A stretch of DNA of 8,373 nucleotides from Candidatus Iainarchaeum sp. (GTDB lineage: Archaea; Iainarchaeota; Iainarchaeia; Iainarchaeales; JAAZKV01): NCBI GenBank assembly GCA_026397035.1, contig JAPLVQ010000141.1, positions 3,721-12,093 of the forward strand, written 5' to 3'. The position numbers and the translations under genes were made by a program. Below, piece after piece: positions 1-5,053 of the stretch; the first letter of the stretch is position 1, and each line of letters opens with the position of its first letter. The notes under the pieces are model-generated. The model saw nothing but the letters and a program-made list of their open reading frames with translations. It was not told the DNA's origin and did not search any database.

Positions 1-314
1 TCAAAATAATCATTAATCGCTTGTCCTCCTGCACAGACAAATAATCCAGAAACTGCCGCGATTAATCCTATTGAAGCATTAACTCCTGTTGCAATAAAAA
101 ATCCTATTAGTATTGCGATAAATGCCATTATGCAATTTTGCGGGCGGGTGAGTTCAACAAGAGCCTTTATTTTTCTTAAAGAGCTTACCTTTTGGTGTAC
201 TGCGAATTTGTGGGGAGCATGATGTAAAACACTTTTTTTGCTGGTTGTGTGCCTTCTCTCGTGACTCTTTTCTCTTCTATTCATGAATTTCACTACAACA
301 AAAAGGTTTTTCAT
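1..314 (-). CDS. UbiA-family prenyltransferase, probable digeranylgeranylglyceryl phosphate synthase (N-terminal part)
   Basis: Only the first 104 codons are in the window; the gene runs off the left edge. After a basic N-terminus comes the family signature: ELTRPQNCIMAF at about residues 54-65, a hydrophobic helix to about residue 77, then AGGQAINDYF at 95-104. This is the start of the NDxxxD-type prenyl-diphosphate/Mg-binding motif; the second Asp codon is cut by the edge. In archaea this family adds the second geranylgeranyl chain to geranylgeranylglyceryl phosphate in the membrane, so ether-lipid synthesis is the likely role; other UbiA enzymes (quinone or heme pathways) cannot be excluded without the C-terminus. 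The start is uncertain. ATG at 314 follows GAAGG and is the first start after an in-frame TGA; ATG at 284 follows GTGA. Either leaves a His/Arg/Lys-rich extension of 46-56 residues before the TRP motif, longer than usual. It lies 111 bp downstream of the antiporter on the same strand. Confidence 0.82.
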   Translation of the reverse strand, partial: MKNLFVVVKFMNRREKSHERRHTTSKKSVLHHAPHKFAVHQKVSSLRKIKALVELTRPQNCIMAFIAILIGFFIATGVNASIGLIAAVSGLFVCAGGQAINDYF

Positions 315-425
315 ATTATTAAAACCTTCTTTTCGGTATCAGGGAGTAAGGATTAGCTAATTTGAAGTGATGTTAGAATCAGTATTATTCTATATTGAAG
401 ACTTTTGTTCATAAATAGGAGCATT

Positions 426-2255
426 TTACGAGATTATTCTTTGCTTGTATTTTTGTTCTTCTTCTGCTTGTTCTTTTAAGTATTTTATGTGGGCTTTTTT
501 TGCGGTTTCGTTAATGAATATCTTTCCTGTTTTCATAAATGATTCAAGTGATTGGTAAAGTTTTTCCATTCCGCTTATTGGGGTAATTAAAACAAAGTCA
601 ACTCCTTTCTTGTAGTAATCAACCGCATCGTAATAATGATTTGCTGTAGTGAATATTCTTGCTTTTGGGGCTATGCGTTTGATTTGGTCAATGAAAGCCG
701 AAACAATTTTTTGTGTAATCATTGTTATTACTATTACTTTTGCTTTGTCTAGTCCAAGTTTTTCAAGCAGTTCAGCATCTTCTGCGGTCCCGTAAACAAA
801 TTCAAGCCCTTCTTTTTGCCCGTGTACTACAACTTCAGGGTCGGAGTCAACAAGCAGGACATTATGTTTTACTCGCATTTTTCTTGCAAGCCGTCTTCCT
901 ACTAGACCCCCTCCTATTATTATAATGTGTCCTTCAAGAGTTTTTTCCTGCGGGATTTTTCTTAACTTGTCAATTCTTTTATTAAAAAGAGGAATTTTAT
1001 CAAATTTAAAAAACTTGTTTGCGAGTGTTGAGAAAGCGTTTGCTGTTCTTGGAGCGTAATTCATTAAGTGCGGGGTAATAATCATTGAGATTGCCGCGAT
1101 TGCTACAATAAATGAAAGCAAGTCTTTTGGAATAATTGGGTTGCCGCTTGCAAGCGTTGCTGTTGCACCCATTGTCGCTATTACAAAACCAAATTCTGAT
1201 ACTTGCGCCAGACTCATTCCTAGTTCAAGCCCGAGCCTGCTTCCATATCCTGAAAGTAATCCTACAAGGAAGAATACTAACGGCTTGAAAACAAAAATAA
1301 TCATAATAATAATCATCATTAACAGTATGGGTAATTGTCCGAAGCCAAATGTGAGTCCTGCTCCTAGTGAAACGAAAAATATTGTAAGAAAGAAGTCTCG
1401 AAGTGCGCGTACTTTTGAAAAAACCGCTGTATTGTAAGGAAGACTACTTAGCGCTAGCCCCCCAATGAATGCTCCTATAGTGATTGGGATGTCAAGGAGG
1501 TAACTTACTCCAATAAAGAGGAACGCTGTTGAGATGCTTGAAAGGAAGAATAGCTCATTTTCTTTCGAAGCGATTGCGAATAGTCTTGGGAAAATAAATC
1601 TGTTCGCAAGGAGCGCTATTACTAAAAGTGCAATAGTTTTTCCTATTATCGGGGCAAAGAAGGTAGGGTTACCTATTTCTGAAACGTTTTGCAAAAGCGG
1701 AACAAAGATTATTACTAAAAAGTCCTGGATTAATAATGTTGCAATCATTATTCTGCCGTTTAAAGTATTAGTTTCTTTCTTGTCCGCAAGGAGCTTGATT
1801 ACAATCATTGTCGAAGAGAAAGAGATTATTGTTCCAATGAAGAGTGAGGTTTCTAATGGTAATAATCCTGTGCTATAAGTCAATAGTACTGTGATTCCAA
1901 TTACTCCAAGTACTTGTAAGAGTGTTCCGAGTAATAGCATTTTTCCTGTTTCAAGTAACTTTTTTACTGAAGTTTCAATGCCTATTGAGAATAACAAAAA
2001 AGCCGCTCCTAGTTCTGATAAAAGACTAATTTCAGGGGTTATTTCCATTATCCCTAATTGGAAAGGTAAGTGCAAAAAGCTAAAATCAATTTTTCCAATA
2101 AATAAGGGGCCAATCGCGATTCCCGCTATAATGTAAGCGAATAAGTTCGGCTGTTTTAGTTTTCTTAAGAGTAAACTCACAATAGTTGCGGCAACCGTAA
2201 TCTGCGCCATTTGTATAAAAAGTTCTATTCCGCTCAAATTAATCACTTCAGGCAA
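426..2255 (-). CDS. CPA2/KefB-type cation:proton antiporter with C-terminal TrkA-N domain
   Basis: A 609-residue membrane protein. Residues about 10-400 form a multi-helix Na/H-exchanger-type domain with family landmarks: LLFSIGIE (87-94), the QD pair in LLIQDFLVI (Q177, D178) where CPA2 transporters bind the cation or proton, RDFFLTIFFVSLGAG (286-300) and LAQVSEFGFVI (349-359). A linker leads to a TrkA-N/RCK Rossmann domain from about 441: IIIIGGGLVG (444-453) is the dinucleotide loop and VDSD (469-472) the acidic strand end. Such domains gate K+ or Na+ efflux in response to NAD(H) or a nucleotide. The C-terminal 30 residues are a Lys/Glu-rich, probably coiled tail. Length suits KefB/KefC relatives. 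The start is TTG at 2255: an in-frame TAG lies 9 bases upstream and no ATG precedes the first helix. There is no clear Shine-Dalgarno; a T-rich stretch near 2287-2297 could be a TATA box for a short leader. Ion specificity cannot be read from sequence. Confidence 0.93.
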   Translation of the reverse strand: MPEVINLSGIELFIQMAQITVAATIVSLLLRKLKQPNLFAYIIAGIAIGPLFIGKIDFSFLHLPFQLGIMEITPEISLLSELGAAFLLFSIGIETSVKKLLETGKMLLLGTLLQVLGVIGITVLLTYSTGLLPLETSLFIGTIISFSSTMIVIKLLADKKETNTLNGRIMIATLLIQDFLVIIFVPLLQNVSEIGNPTFFAPIIGKTIALLVIALLANRFIFPRLFAIASKENELFFLSSISTAFLFIGVSYLLDIPITIGAFIGGLALSSLPYNTAVFSKVRALRDFFLTIFFVSLGAGLTFGFGQLPILLMMIIIMIIFVFKPLVFFLVGLLSGYGSRLGLELGMSLAQVSEFGFVIATMGATATLASGNPIIPKDLLSFIVAIAAISMIITPHLMNYAPRTANAFSTLANKFFKFDKIPLFNKRIDKLRKIPQEKTLEGHIIIIGGGLVGRRLARKMRVKHNVLLVDSDPEVVVHGQKEGLEFVYGTAEDAELLEKLGLDKAKVIVITMITQKIVSAFIDQIKRIAPKARIFTTANHYYDAVDYYKKGVDFVLITPISGMEKLYQSLESFMKTGKIFINETAKKAHIKYLKEQAEEEQKYKQRIIS

Positions 2256-2365
2256 GAGAAGCTAGGTTAAAAATGAATGAAAGGAATAAAAACTAGTGGG
2301 TAAAAAAAGCTTGAAAATAATAAAAAAGTGCGTCAAATAAAAGAGCTTTAACTAATTATTTCAGC

Positions 2366-2423
2366 AATAAAATATATTCGATAATTCTTTTAACAATGAA
2401 ATATTTTTAATAATTCTTTTAAC
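2366..2423. repeat. Tandem repeat, two 29-bp units
   Basis: Two adjacent 29-bp units (2366-2394 and 2395-2423) differ at four positions. The last 15 bases of each (ataattcttttaac and one flanking base) are identical. They lie in the 255-bp gap between the antiporter start and the rpl40e stop. That gap otherwise holds AT-rich sequence, including the presumed antiporter promoter and a T-run (2454-2459 read on the minus strand) that could end rpl40e transcription. Confidence 0.8.
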
Positions 2424-2510
2424 ATGCACACGATTTTAATTCATTTAATTATTAAAAAAGCAAATTAAAGAAATAACATCCTGAATGTCAGAAGAACCTT
2501 ATTAAGAATT

Positions 2511-2675
2511 TTAAGCAGCTGTTTTCTTCTTTTTCTTTTTTAATCTTAACCTGTGTGATTCGCATTTTCTACAGTTAGCCGGCACACCTGAATTAGATCT
2601 ATTAGTCGCATTGCATCTCTGGCACACATAAACATTGCTAAAACGCCTTGCAATAGATTCTTTAAAGTCAGCCAA
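2511..2675 (-). CDS. rpl40e: 50S ribosomal protein L40e
   Basis: A 54-residue basic protein of the large ribosomal subunit. It begins MADFKESIARRF, continues with a C4 zinc ribbon (C18-x2-C21 and C35-x2-C38), then SHRLRL and a run of six lysines before TAA. Length, CxxC-x13-CxxC spacing and basic tail match archaeal L40e, the protein that in eukaryotes is fused to ubiquitin. The start is TTG at 2675, chosen because GGTGA lies six bases upstream and nothing upstream in frame is better. A TATA box (2714-2721) lies about 43 bp upstream, giving a short leader of roughly 17 nt. It stands alone, not in a ribosomal operon. Confidence 0.9.
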   Translation of the reverse strand: MADFKESIARRFSNVYVCQRCNATNRSNSGVPANCRKCESHRLRLKKKKKKTAA

Positions 2676-2713
2676 TCTAAATCACCAAACTAAATTAATC
2701 AAAAACACAAAGC

Positions 2714-2723
2714 TTTATAAACG
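2714..2723 (-). promoter_or_regulatory. TATA box of rpl40e
   Basis: On the minus strand this reads CGTTTATAAA, a good archaeal TATA element, about 43 bp before the rpl40e TTG start. The core TTTATAAA is self-complementary, so TBP could also bind it for rightward transcription towards the gene at 2813, although a separate T-rich element at 2775-2783 is better placed for that gene. Confidence 0.6.
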
Positions 2724-2812
2724 ATTTCTGTTAGGCTCGTTTTGGAAATGAAAGTATTTTTTGTTTACGATAATGTTTTATTCATCCTTTGTATTAGTTT
2801 AGTTGATTATTA

Positions 2813-3394
2813 ATGGGTTTAACCGGAAGAATAAAGCAAAGATGGGACAATTTGTCAAAAACAAAAAGATTTTCAGTAAAAACTGCAACGCTTGGTTTAG
2901 GAGTGGCTTTTGCTGTTGGATCCGTATCTTCAAAGATAAAAACTTCAAGGGTAATTGAACAAAGAAGCTCTGAACTTAAAGCAAGCGGAATAATGCACCC
3001 TAAAGCCTGGGCTGGGGAGATTATTAAAAATGGGGAGAGAGATTTTTCAGTAAAAGAAAAGAATATTATTGGAAGAGTAGTTGCAAAGCTTAATCCAAAA
3101 ACTCCTGAATTAACTTATATGCATATAGAAGATTTTGTTGACAGAATTGGACAAAATCTACATTTGATTAGAAATGGAGAAAAACGTTTTGGTTTTTCTA
3201 TTAACCAGCTTGGAAATGCAACGGCTAAAATGAGTGTAAAAGAAAAATTTGAAATGAATAGAAGCGTTCTGGCACTAGTGCAGTTTTTTAGAATGGATGA
3301 AGAACTACAGCAAAAAGTGATTGAATTAGCCAAGGAACAGAGCAGGTTGGGCGGAAAAAATACCCAAAAAACTAAACGCCTGCCGCTTGATTGA
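2813..3394 (+). CDS. Hypothetical basic protein, 193 aa, possible N-terminal membrane segment
   Basis: I do not recognise a family. The first 20 residues are strongly basic (GRIKQRWDNLSKTKRF), then residues about 24-40 (KTATLGLGVAFAVGSVS) are Ala/Gly/Val-rich and could form a weak membrane helix or amphipathic anchor. The remainder is charged and probably alpha-helical, ending in a Lys/Arg-rich tail (GGKNTQKTKRLPLD). Codon use matches neighbouring archaeal genes and the ORF is uninterrupted, so it is likely real. A TATA-like TTTTATTC near 2775-2783 lies about 33 bp before the ATG, suggesting a nearly leaderless mRNA; no strong Shine-Dalgarno is seen. It ends in TGA, the only intact gene here to do so, with an in-frame TAA five codons later. 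It is divergent from rpl40e. Confidence 0.7.
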   Translation: MGLTGRIKQRWDNLSKTKRFSVKTATLGLGVAFAVGSVSSKIKTSRVIEQRSSELKASGIMHPKAWAGEIIKNGERDFSVKEKNIIGRVVAKLNPKTPELTYMHIEDFVDRIGQNLHLIRNGEKRFGFSINQLGNATAKMSVKEKFEMNRSVLALVQFFRMDEELQQKVIELAKEQSRLGGKNTQKTKRLPLD

Positions 3395-3404
3395 ATTAGC
3401 AACA

Positions 3405-3412
3405 TTTAAAAA
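3405..3412 (+). promoter_or_regulatory. Candidate TATA box upstream of tRNA-Glu
   Basis: TTTAAAAA just after the stop of the 193-aa gene is the clearest TATA-like element before the tRNA. Transcription would begin near 3435, giving an unusually long 5' leader of about 80 nt. No good TATA is seen at the usual distance (about 25 bp) from the tRNA. A small hairpin, AACTTC/GAAGTT with loop AAA (3476-3490), lies in this leader. Confidence 0.3.
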
Positions 3413-3513
3413 CGATTTTAGACGCAAGTTCCTCTAATGACTCCTTACTAAATGAAGGATAAGTCAAGACTAAAAAACTTCAAAGAAGTTGGCGAAAAAT
3501 CAATAAATATTTT

Positions 3514-3720
3514 GCCCCAATAGTGCAGCGGTCAAGCACACGAGCCTTTCAAGGAACCTTAATTAAGGTCACGGCAAAACTGAAAGTTTTGCTGTGCTTC
3601 GCAAAAACTTTAAGTTTTTGCTTAGTCGCGAAAGTATTTGCCCATCGCAATTGCGATGGACAGAAAACGAGTAGCAGTTGAAGGTAGCTTGTAACCCGGG
3701 TCCGAATCCCGGTTGGGGTA
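3514..3720 (+). tRNA. tRNA-Glu (anticodon TTC), interrupted by a 134-nt intron
   Basis: Exon 1 is 3514-3551 and exon 2 is 3686-3720, giving a 73-nt mature tRNA. Acceptor stem GCCCCAA/TTGGGGT has seven pairs, the first a G-U. The D stem is GTGC/GCAC with loop AGCGGTCAA (GG at 18-19). The anticodon stem is CGAGC/GCTTG with loop CTTTCAA, so the anticodon is TTC (3548-3550). The variable loop is TAAC, the T stem CCGGG/CCCGG, and the discriminator A at 3720. CCA is not encoded. Expected tertiary pairs U8-A14 and G15-C48 are present. The T loop reads TCCGAAT, so position 55 is C rather than the near-universal T. The intron sits between positions 37 and 38, the classic archaeal site. Confidence 0.93.
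3552..3685 (+). other. tRNA intron (134 nt) containing four palindromes
   Basis: Splicing at 37/38 can be modelled as a bulge-helix-bulge: CTTT (positions 32-35) pairs with GAAG at 3681-3684 shifted by one (3680-3683), with three-base bulges CAA on the 5' side and GTA on the 3' side; the intron-side helix is weak. Inside the intron are four self-complementary elements: 3556-3569 (perfect 14-bp palindrome), 3570-3596 (12-bp stem with one G-T pair, GAA loop), 3601-3621 (10-bp arms around one base) and 3642-3659 (perfect 18-bp palindrome). The second and third share the GCAAAA...TTTTGC theme. The length exceeds most archaeal tRNA introns. No protein-coding capacity is apparent. Confidence 0.85.
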
Positions 3721-3747
3721 TTATAATTTTGGGTTCCACATATCCCC

Positions 3748-3761
3748 TGATTTTTATATCC
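3748..3761 (+). repeat. Copy 1 of a 14-bp TATA-containing repeat
   Basis: TGATTTTTATATCC occurs here and identically at 4494-4507. It contains TTTTTATAT and lies just after tRNA-Glu, upstream of the small membrane ORFs; it may be a promoter element or the remnant of a duplicated intergenic segment. Confidence 0.5.
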
Positions 3762-3787
3762 TTTTCATTAAGATAAGGCATTTCTGG

Positions 3788-3795
3788 TATATAAT
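3788..3795 (+). promoter_or_regulatory. Candidate TATA box for the small membrane ORF pair
   Basis: TATATAAT lies about 55 bp before the ATG at 3846; transcription would begin near 3815-3820, leaving a leader of about 30 nt with no evident Shine-Dalgarno. Confidence 0.4.
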
Positions 3796-3845
3796 TCTAA
3801 TCCGAAGCATTACAAAGGGTTTTAACTTAATTCACGTTAATTGTT

Positions 3846-4061
3846 ATGATTGTAATGAAGTTTAAATTAAAAAAATTACTTGTCAAGATTACTAAACTAA
3901 ACAGGTATCGTTTGGGTCTAGTTGTTATCTTGTGTGTAGTCTTTGCTTTTTTGTTTTTGCCTAATCCTTTAGTAGAGCGGGAAATGCCAATAGATACCCT
4001 GGGAACTTTTGGTGATGCAAATCAAATTAAAGGGTTATTTGTTGGGAGTGGCCCCATTTAA
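3846..4061 (+). CDS. Small single-pass membrane protein, 71 aa (possibly 5' part of a broken gene)
   Basis: No family is recognised. A Lys-rich N-terminus (KFKLKKLLVKITKLNRYR) is followed by one hydrophobic helix at about 21-40, so by the positive-inside rule the tail (about 41-71) would lie outside the cell. ATG at 3846 and ATG at 3855 are both possible starts. The TAA stop shares its last base with the ATG of the next ORF. The tail is short for a domain and the next ORF continues like an extracytoplasmic segment, so the two may be one gene split by a -1 frame change, or a translationally coupled pair. Confidence 0.55.
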   Translation: MIVMKFKLKKLLVKITKLNRYRLGLVVILCVVFAFLFLPNPLVEREMPIDTLGTFGDANQIKGLFVGSGPI

Positions 4062-4462
4062 TGTTATTCCCGATTGTTGTTCTACAGCAAACCAGCAATT
4101 CTTTGTTTCAACTTCCGATTGACCCTGTGTTTAATCTTTGTGTTAGTAATATTTCCCAAGATTATGAGGCTAGATTAATTGGTCCAATTAATGAAGATTA
4201 TAATTATTATCCTGTAGAAACACACATGCTGAAAAAAGATGAAACATTTTGTTTTTCAAAAAAACTAACTACTCTGAATAAATTCATGTATGGCTATGTT
4301 ATTCCTGTTAATGCCATTATTAATGTAAATCCGAAAACACGATTTTACTTAAAAACTGATCCAGAATCCTTCTTTAATAATCTCATAATAGTTGTAATTG
4401 GAACATTTGCATTAATAGTTTTATTAAACGAGATTTATAAGTTTTGTTTCAATAAAAACTAA
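4061..4462 (+). CDS. Membrane-anchored hypothetical protein with one C-terminal TM helix, 133 aa
   Basis: The family is unrecognised. Residues 1-103 are polar with several hydrophobic strands and two cysteines (C27, C64) that could form a disulfide. A C-terminal helix (about 104-123, FFNNLIIVVIGTFALIVLL) is followed by a short basic tail (KFCFNKN), placing the N-terminal domain outside. It lacks its own signal peptide; the preceding ORF supplies a TM helix with compatible topology and overlaps it by one base (TAATG). Together they would make an approximately 200-residue protein with one helix at each end and an external domain. The start at 4061 is therefore only formal. Confidence 0.6.
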   Translation: MLFPIVVLQQTSNSLFQLPIDPVFNLCVSNISQDYEARLIGPINEDYNYYPVETHMLKKDETFCFSKKLTTLNKFMYGYVIPVNAIINVNPKTRFYLKTDPESFFNNLIIVVIGTFALIVLLNEIYKFCFNKN

Positions 4463-4480
4463 TCCTTATCTCAAAACTTC

Positions 4481-4488
4481 TTTTTTTT
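4481..4488 (+). terminator. Oligo-T terminator after the small membrane ORFs
   Basis: A run of eight T, preceded by CTTC, lies 19 bases after the TAA at 4462. Archaeal RNA polymerase commonly stops at such T tracts without needing a hairpin. Confidence 0.5.
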
Positions 4489-4493
4489 GTAAT

Positions 4494-4507
4494 TGATTTT
4501 TATATCC
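4494..4507 (+). repeat. Copy 2 of the 14-bp TATA-containing repeat
   Basis: Identical to 3748-3761. Here the TATA-like core is followed by GGTGATT (4540-4546), an excellent archaeal Shine-Dalgarno, but with no usable start codon behind it: the in-frame continuation meets TAG. A promoter and ribosome site without a gene suggest a lost 5' end. Confidence 0.5.
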
Positions 4508-4548
4508 AAACTTTTAAAATTATCCTTAATTAAGAAAAAGGTGATTAG

Positions 4549-4686
4549 TTTTTAGAAAAAGAGGGTTATATCAATGTCTTTGAATGGTTCAACCATTGCA
4601 TTCTACAATTAGTCAGAATCCTTGGAATTACCTTCTTTTACAAACGCTTTTGCCTGTTCTTTCGTAAACAATTTTCCCCTAAGTAA
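4549..4686 (+). pseudogene. Possible remnant of a gene start (FLEKEGYINVFEWF)
   Basis: After GGTGATT (4540-4546) and an in-frame TAG, a 45-codon open stretch without a start codon begins FLEKEGYINVFEWF. The wording resembles N-termini of small cupin-like proteins, but only faintly, and the remainder (CILQLVRILGITFFYKRF and on) looks non-coding. I treat it as possible debris. Confidence 0.2.
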
Positions 4687-4764
4687 TCTTATTCCTTTAC
4701 TATTTGGTGTCCAAACCAGCCAATCAAAATGCACAAAGCAATAATCGTCAATAATCCTGCCCAA
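4609..4764 (-). CDS. Short possible ORF or gene 3' remnant, 51 aa
   Basis: From a TTG at 4764 this reads GRIIDDYCFVHFDWLVW, then KGIRLLRGKLFTKEQAKAFV and KEGNSKDSD before TAA at 4609. The second half has the charged, helical look of real protein, and the GKLFTKEQ wording resembles a short regulatory hairpin, but no family is recognised. There is no Shine-Dalgarno, and an in-frame TAA lies just upstream (4769-4771). It may be the 3' end of a decayed gene rather than a functional one. A different minus frame over the same bases encodes a hydrophobic stretch, which adds to the ambiguity. Confidence 0.25.
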   Translation of the reverse strand: MGRIIDDYCFVHFDWLVWTPNSKGIRLLRGKLFTKEQAKAFVKEGNSKDSD

Positions 4765-4780
4765 ACAAAATTAGGGTACT

Positions 4781-4958
4781 GTGAAGATAAAGCAAGAAAA
4801 AGACTTAGTAGAACACGATAGGGATATAAGTCAAAAGGTCCTGGCAGAAGCAATACGAATAGCCGTTCAACAGCGATTAAGTCCAGAAGAAGCTCAAAAG
4901 AGAAGCAATAAGGATAATAGCACAGCAACAGGCGAAATTGCAAGGAAAAGGATGTTAA
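4781..4958 (+). pseudogene. Small gene with probable one-base insertion, about 58 aa if restored
   Basis: From GTG at 4781 it reads MKIKQEKDLVEHDRDISQKV, then AEAIRIAVQQRLSPEEAQKR up to base 4903. Skipping one A (4904) lets it continue in the next frame as AIRIIAQQQAKLQGKGC and stop at TAA 4956-4958. The restored tail repeats the earlier AIRIAVQQ motif, which argues that this is the ancestral frame. Without the correction the ORF runs to 4975 with an unlikely tail (SNKDNSTATGE...). The protein would be a short charged helical repeat; function unknown. A weak AGGG lies six bases before the GTG. Confidence 0.35.
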
Positions 4959-4964
4959 TTAAGT

Positions 4965-5012
4965 GTTTATTATAATATTTAATATGTGTGTTTTTTGTTT
5001 ATTATAATAAAC
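4965..5012. repeat. Paired operator-like repeats upstream of the ATPase
   Basis: GTTTATTATAATA occurs at 4965-4977 and 4997-5009, spaced 32 bp (three helical turns). The second copy extends into a perfect 16-bp palindrome GTTTATTATAATAAAC (4997-5012). They lie just upstream of the TATA box at 5024-5032, the usual position for archaeal activator sites; binding of a dimeric regulator is inference. Confidence 0.5.
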
Positions 5013-5023
5013 AATAACATAGG

Positions 5024-5032
5024 TTTATATAT
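5024..5032 (+). promoter_or_regulatory. TATA box and Shine-Dalgarno of the ATPase gene
   Basis: TTTATATAT is centred about 26 bp before the ATG at 5054, the spacing for a leaderless transcript. However, GGTGGGGGG (5035-5043) in between is a strong Shine-Dalgarno-like stretch, so an upstream start of transcription is also possible. Confidence 0.55.
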
Positions 5033-5053
5033 TTGGTGGGGGGTAATGATATT

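Larger units (their letters stand above)
4463..5053. other. 591-bp stretch without an intact gene: debris and repeats
   Basis: This gap holds a T8 terminator, copy 2 of a 14-bp repeat, a Shine-Dalgarno without a gene, a perfect hairpin AATGGT-TCA-ACCATT (4582-4596), two or three short coding remnants on both strands, and a pair of GTTTATTATAATA elements with a TATA box ahead of the ATPase. No RNA gene is recognisable. The mixture suggests repeated insertion and decay. Confidence 0.5.

Noticed and set aside
1141..2136. Plus-strand ORFs inside the antiporter
   Set aside because: Antisense shadows with Ser/Ile/Pro-rich, low-complexity translations and no start signals.
3395..3513. C/D-box or other small RNA between the 193-aa gene and tRNA-Glu
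   Set aside because: No RTGATGA/CTGA box pair is present; only a short 6-bp hairpin is seen.
3452..3523. 23-codon ORF (MKDKSRLKNFKEVGEK...) just before tRNA-Glu
   Set aside because: It runs into the tRNA acceptor stem, has no convincing Shine-Dalgarno, and is short enough to arise by chance.
3556..3659. CRISPR-like or transposon interpretation of the intron palindromes
   Set aside because: The palindromes differ in sequence and spacing, there are no uniform repeats with spacers, no terminal repeats with target duplication, and no coding capacity.
4689..4943. 84-residue minus-strand ORF with a hydrophobic stretch (VWAGLLTIIALCILIGWF)
   Set aside because: Most of it is a Leu-rich shadow of the plus-strand charged repeat gene and it lacks a credible start; only the last 30 residues look protein-like, and another minus frame competes with it.
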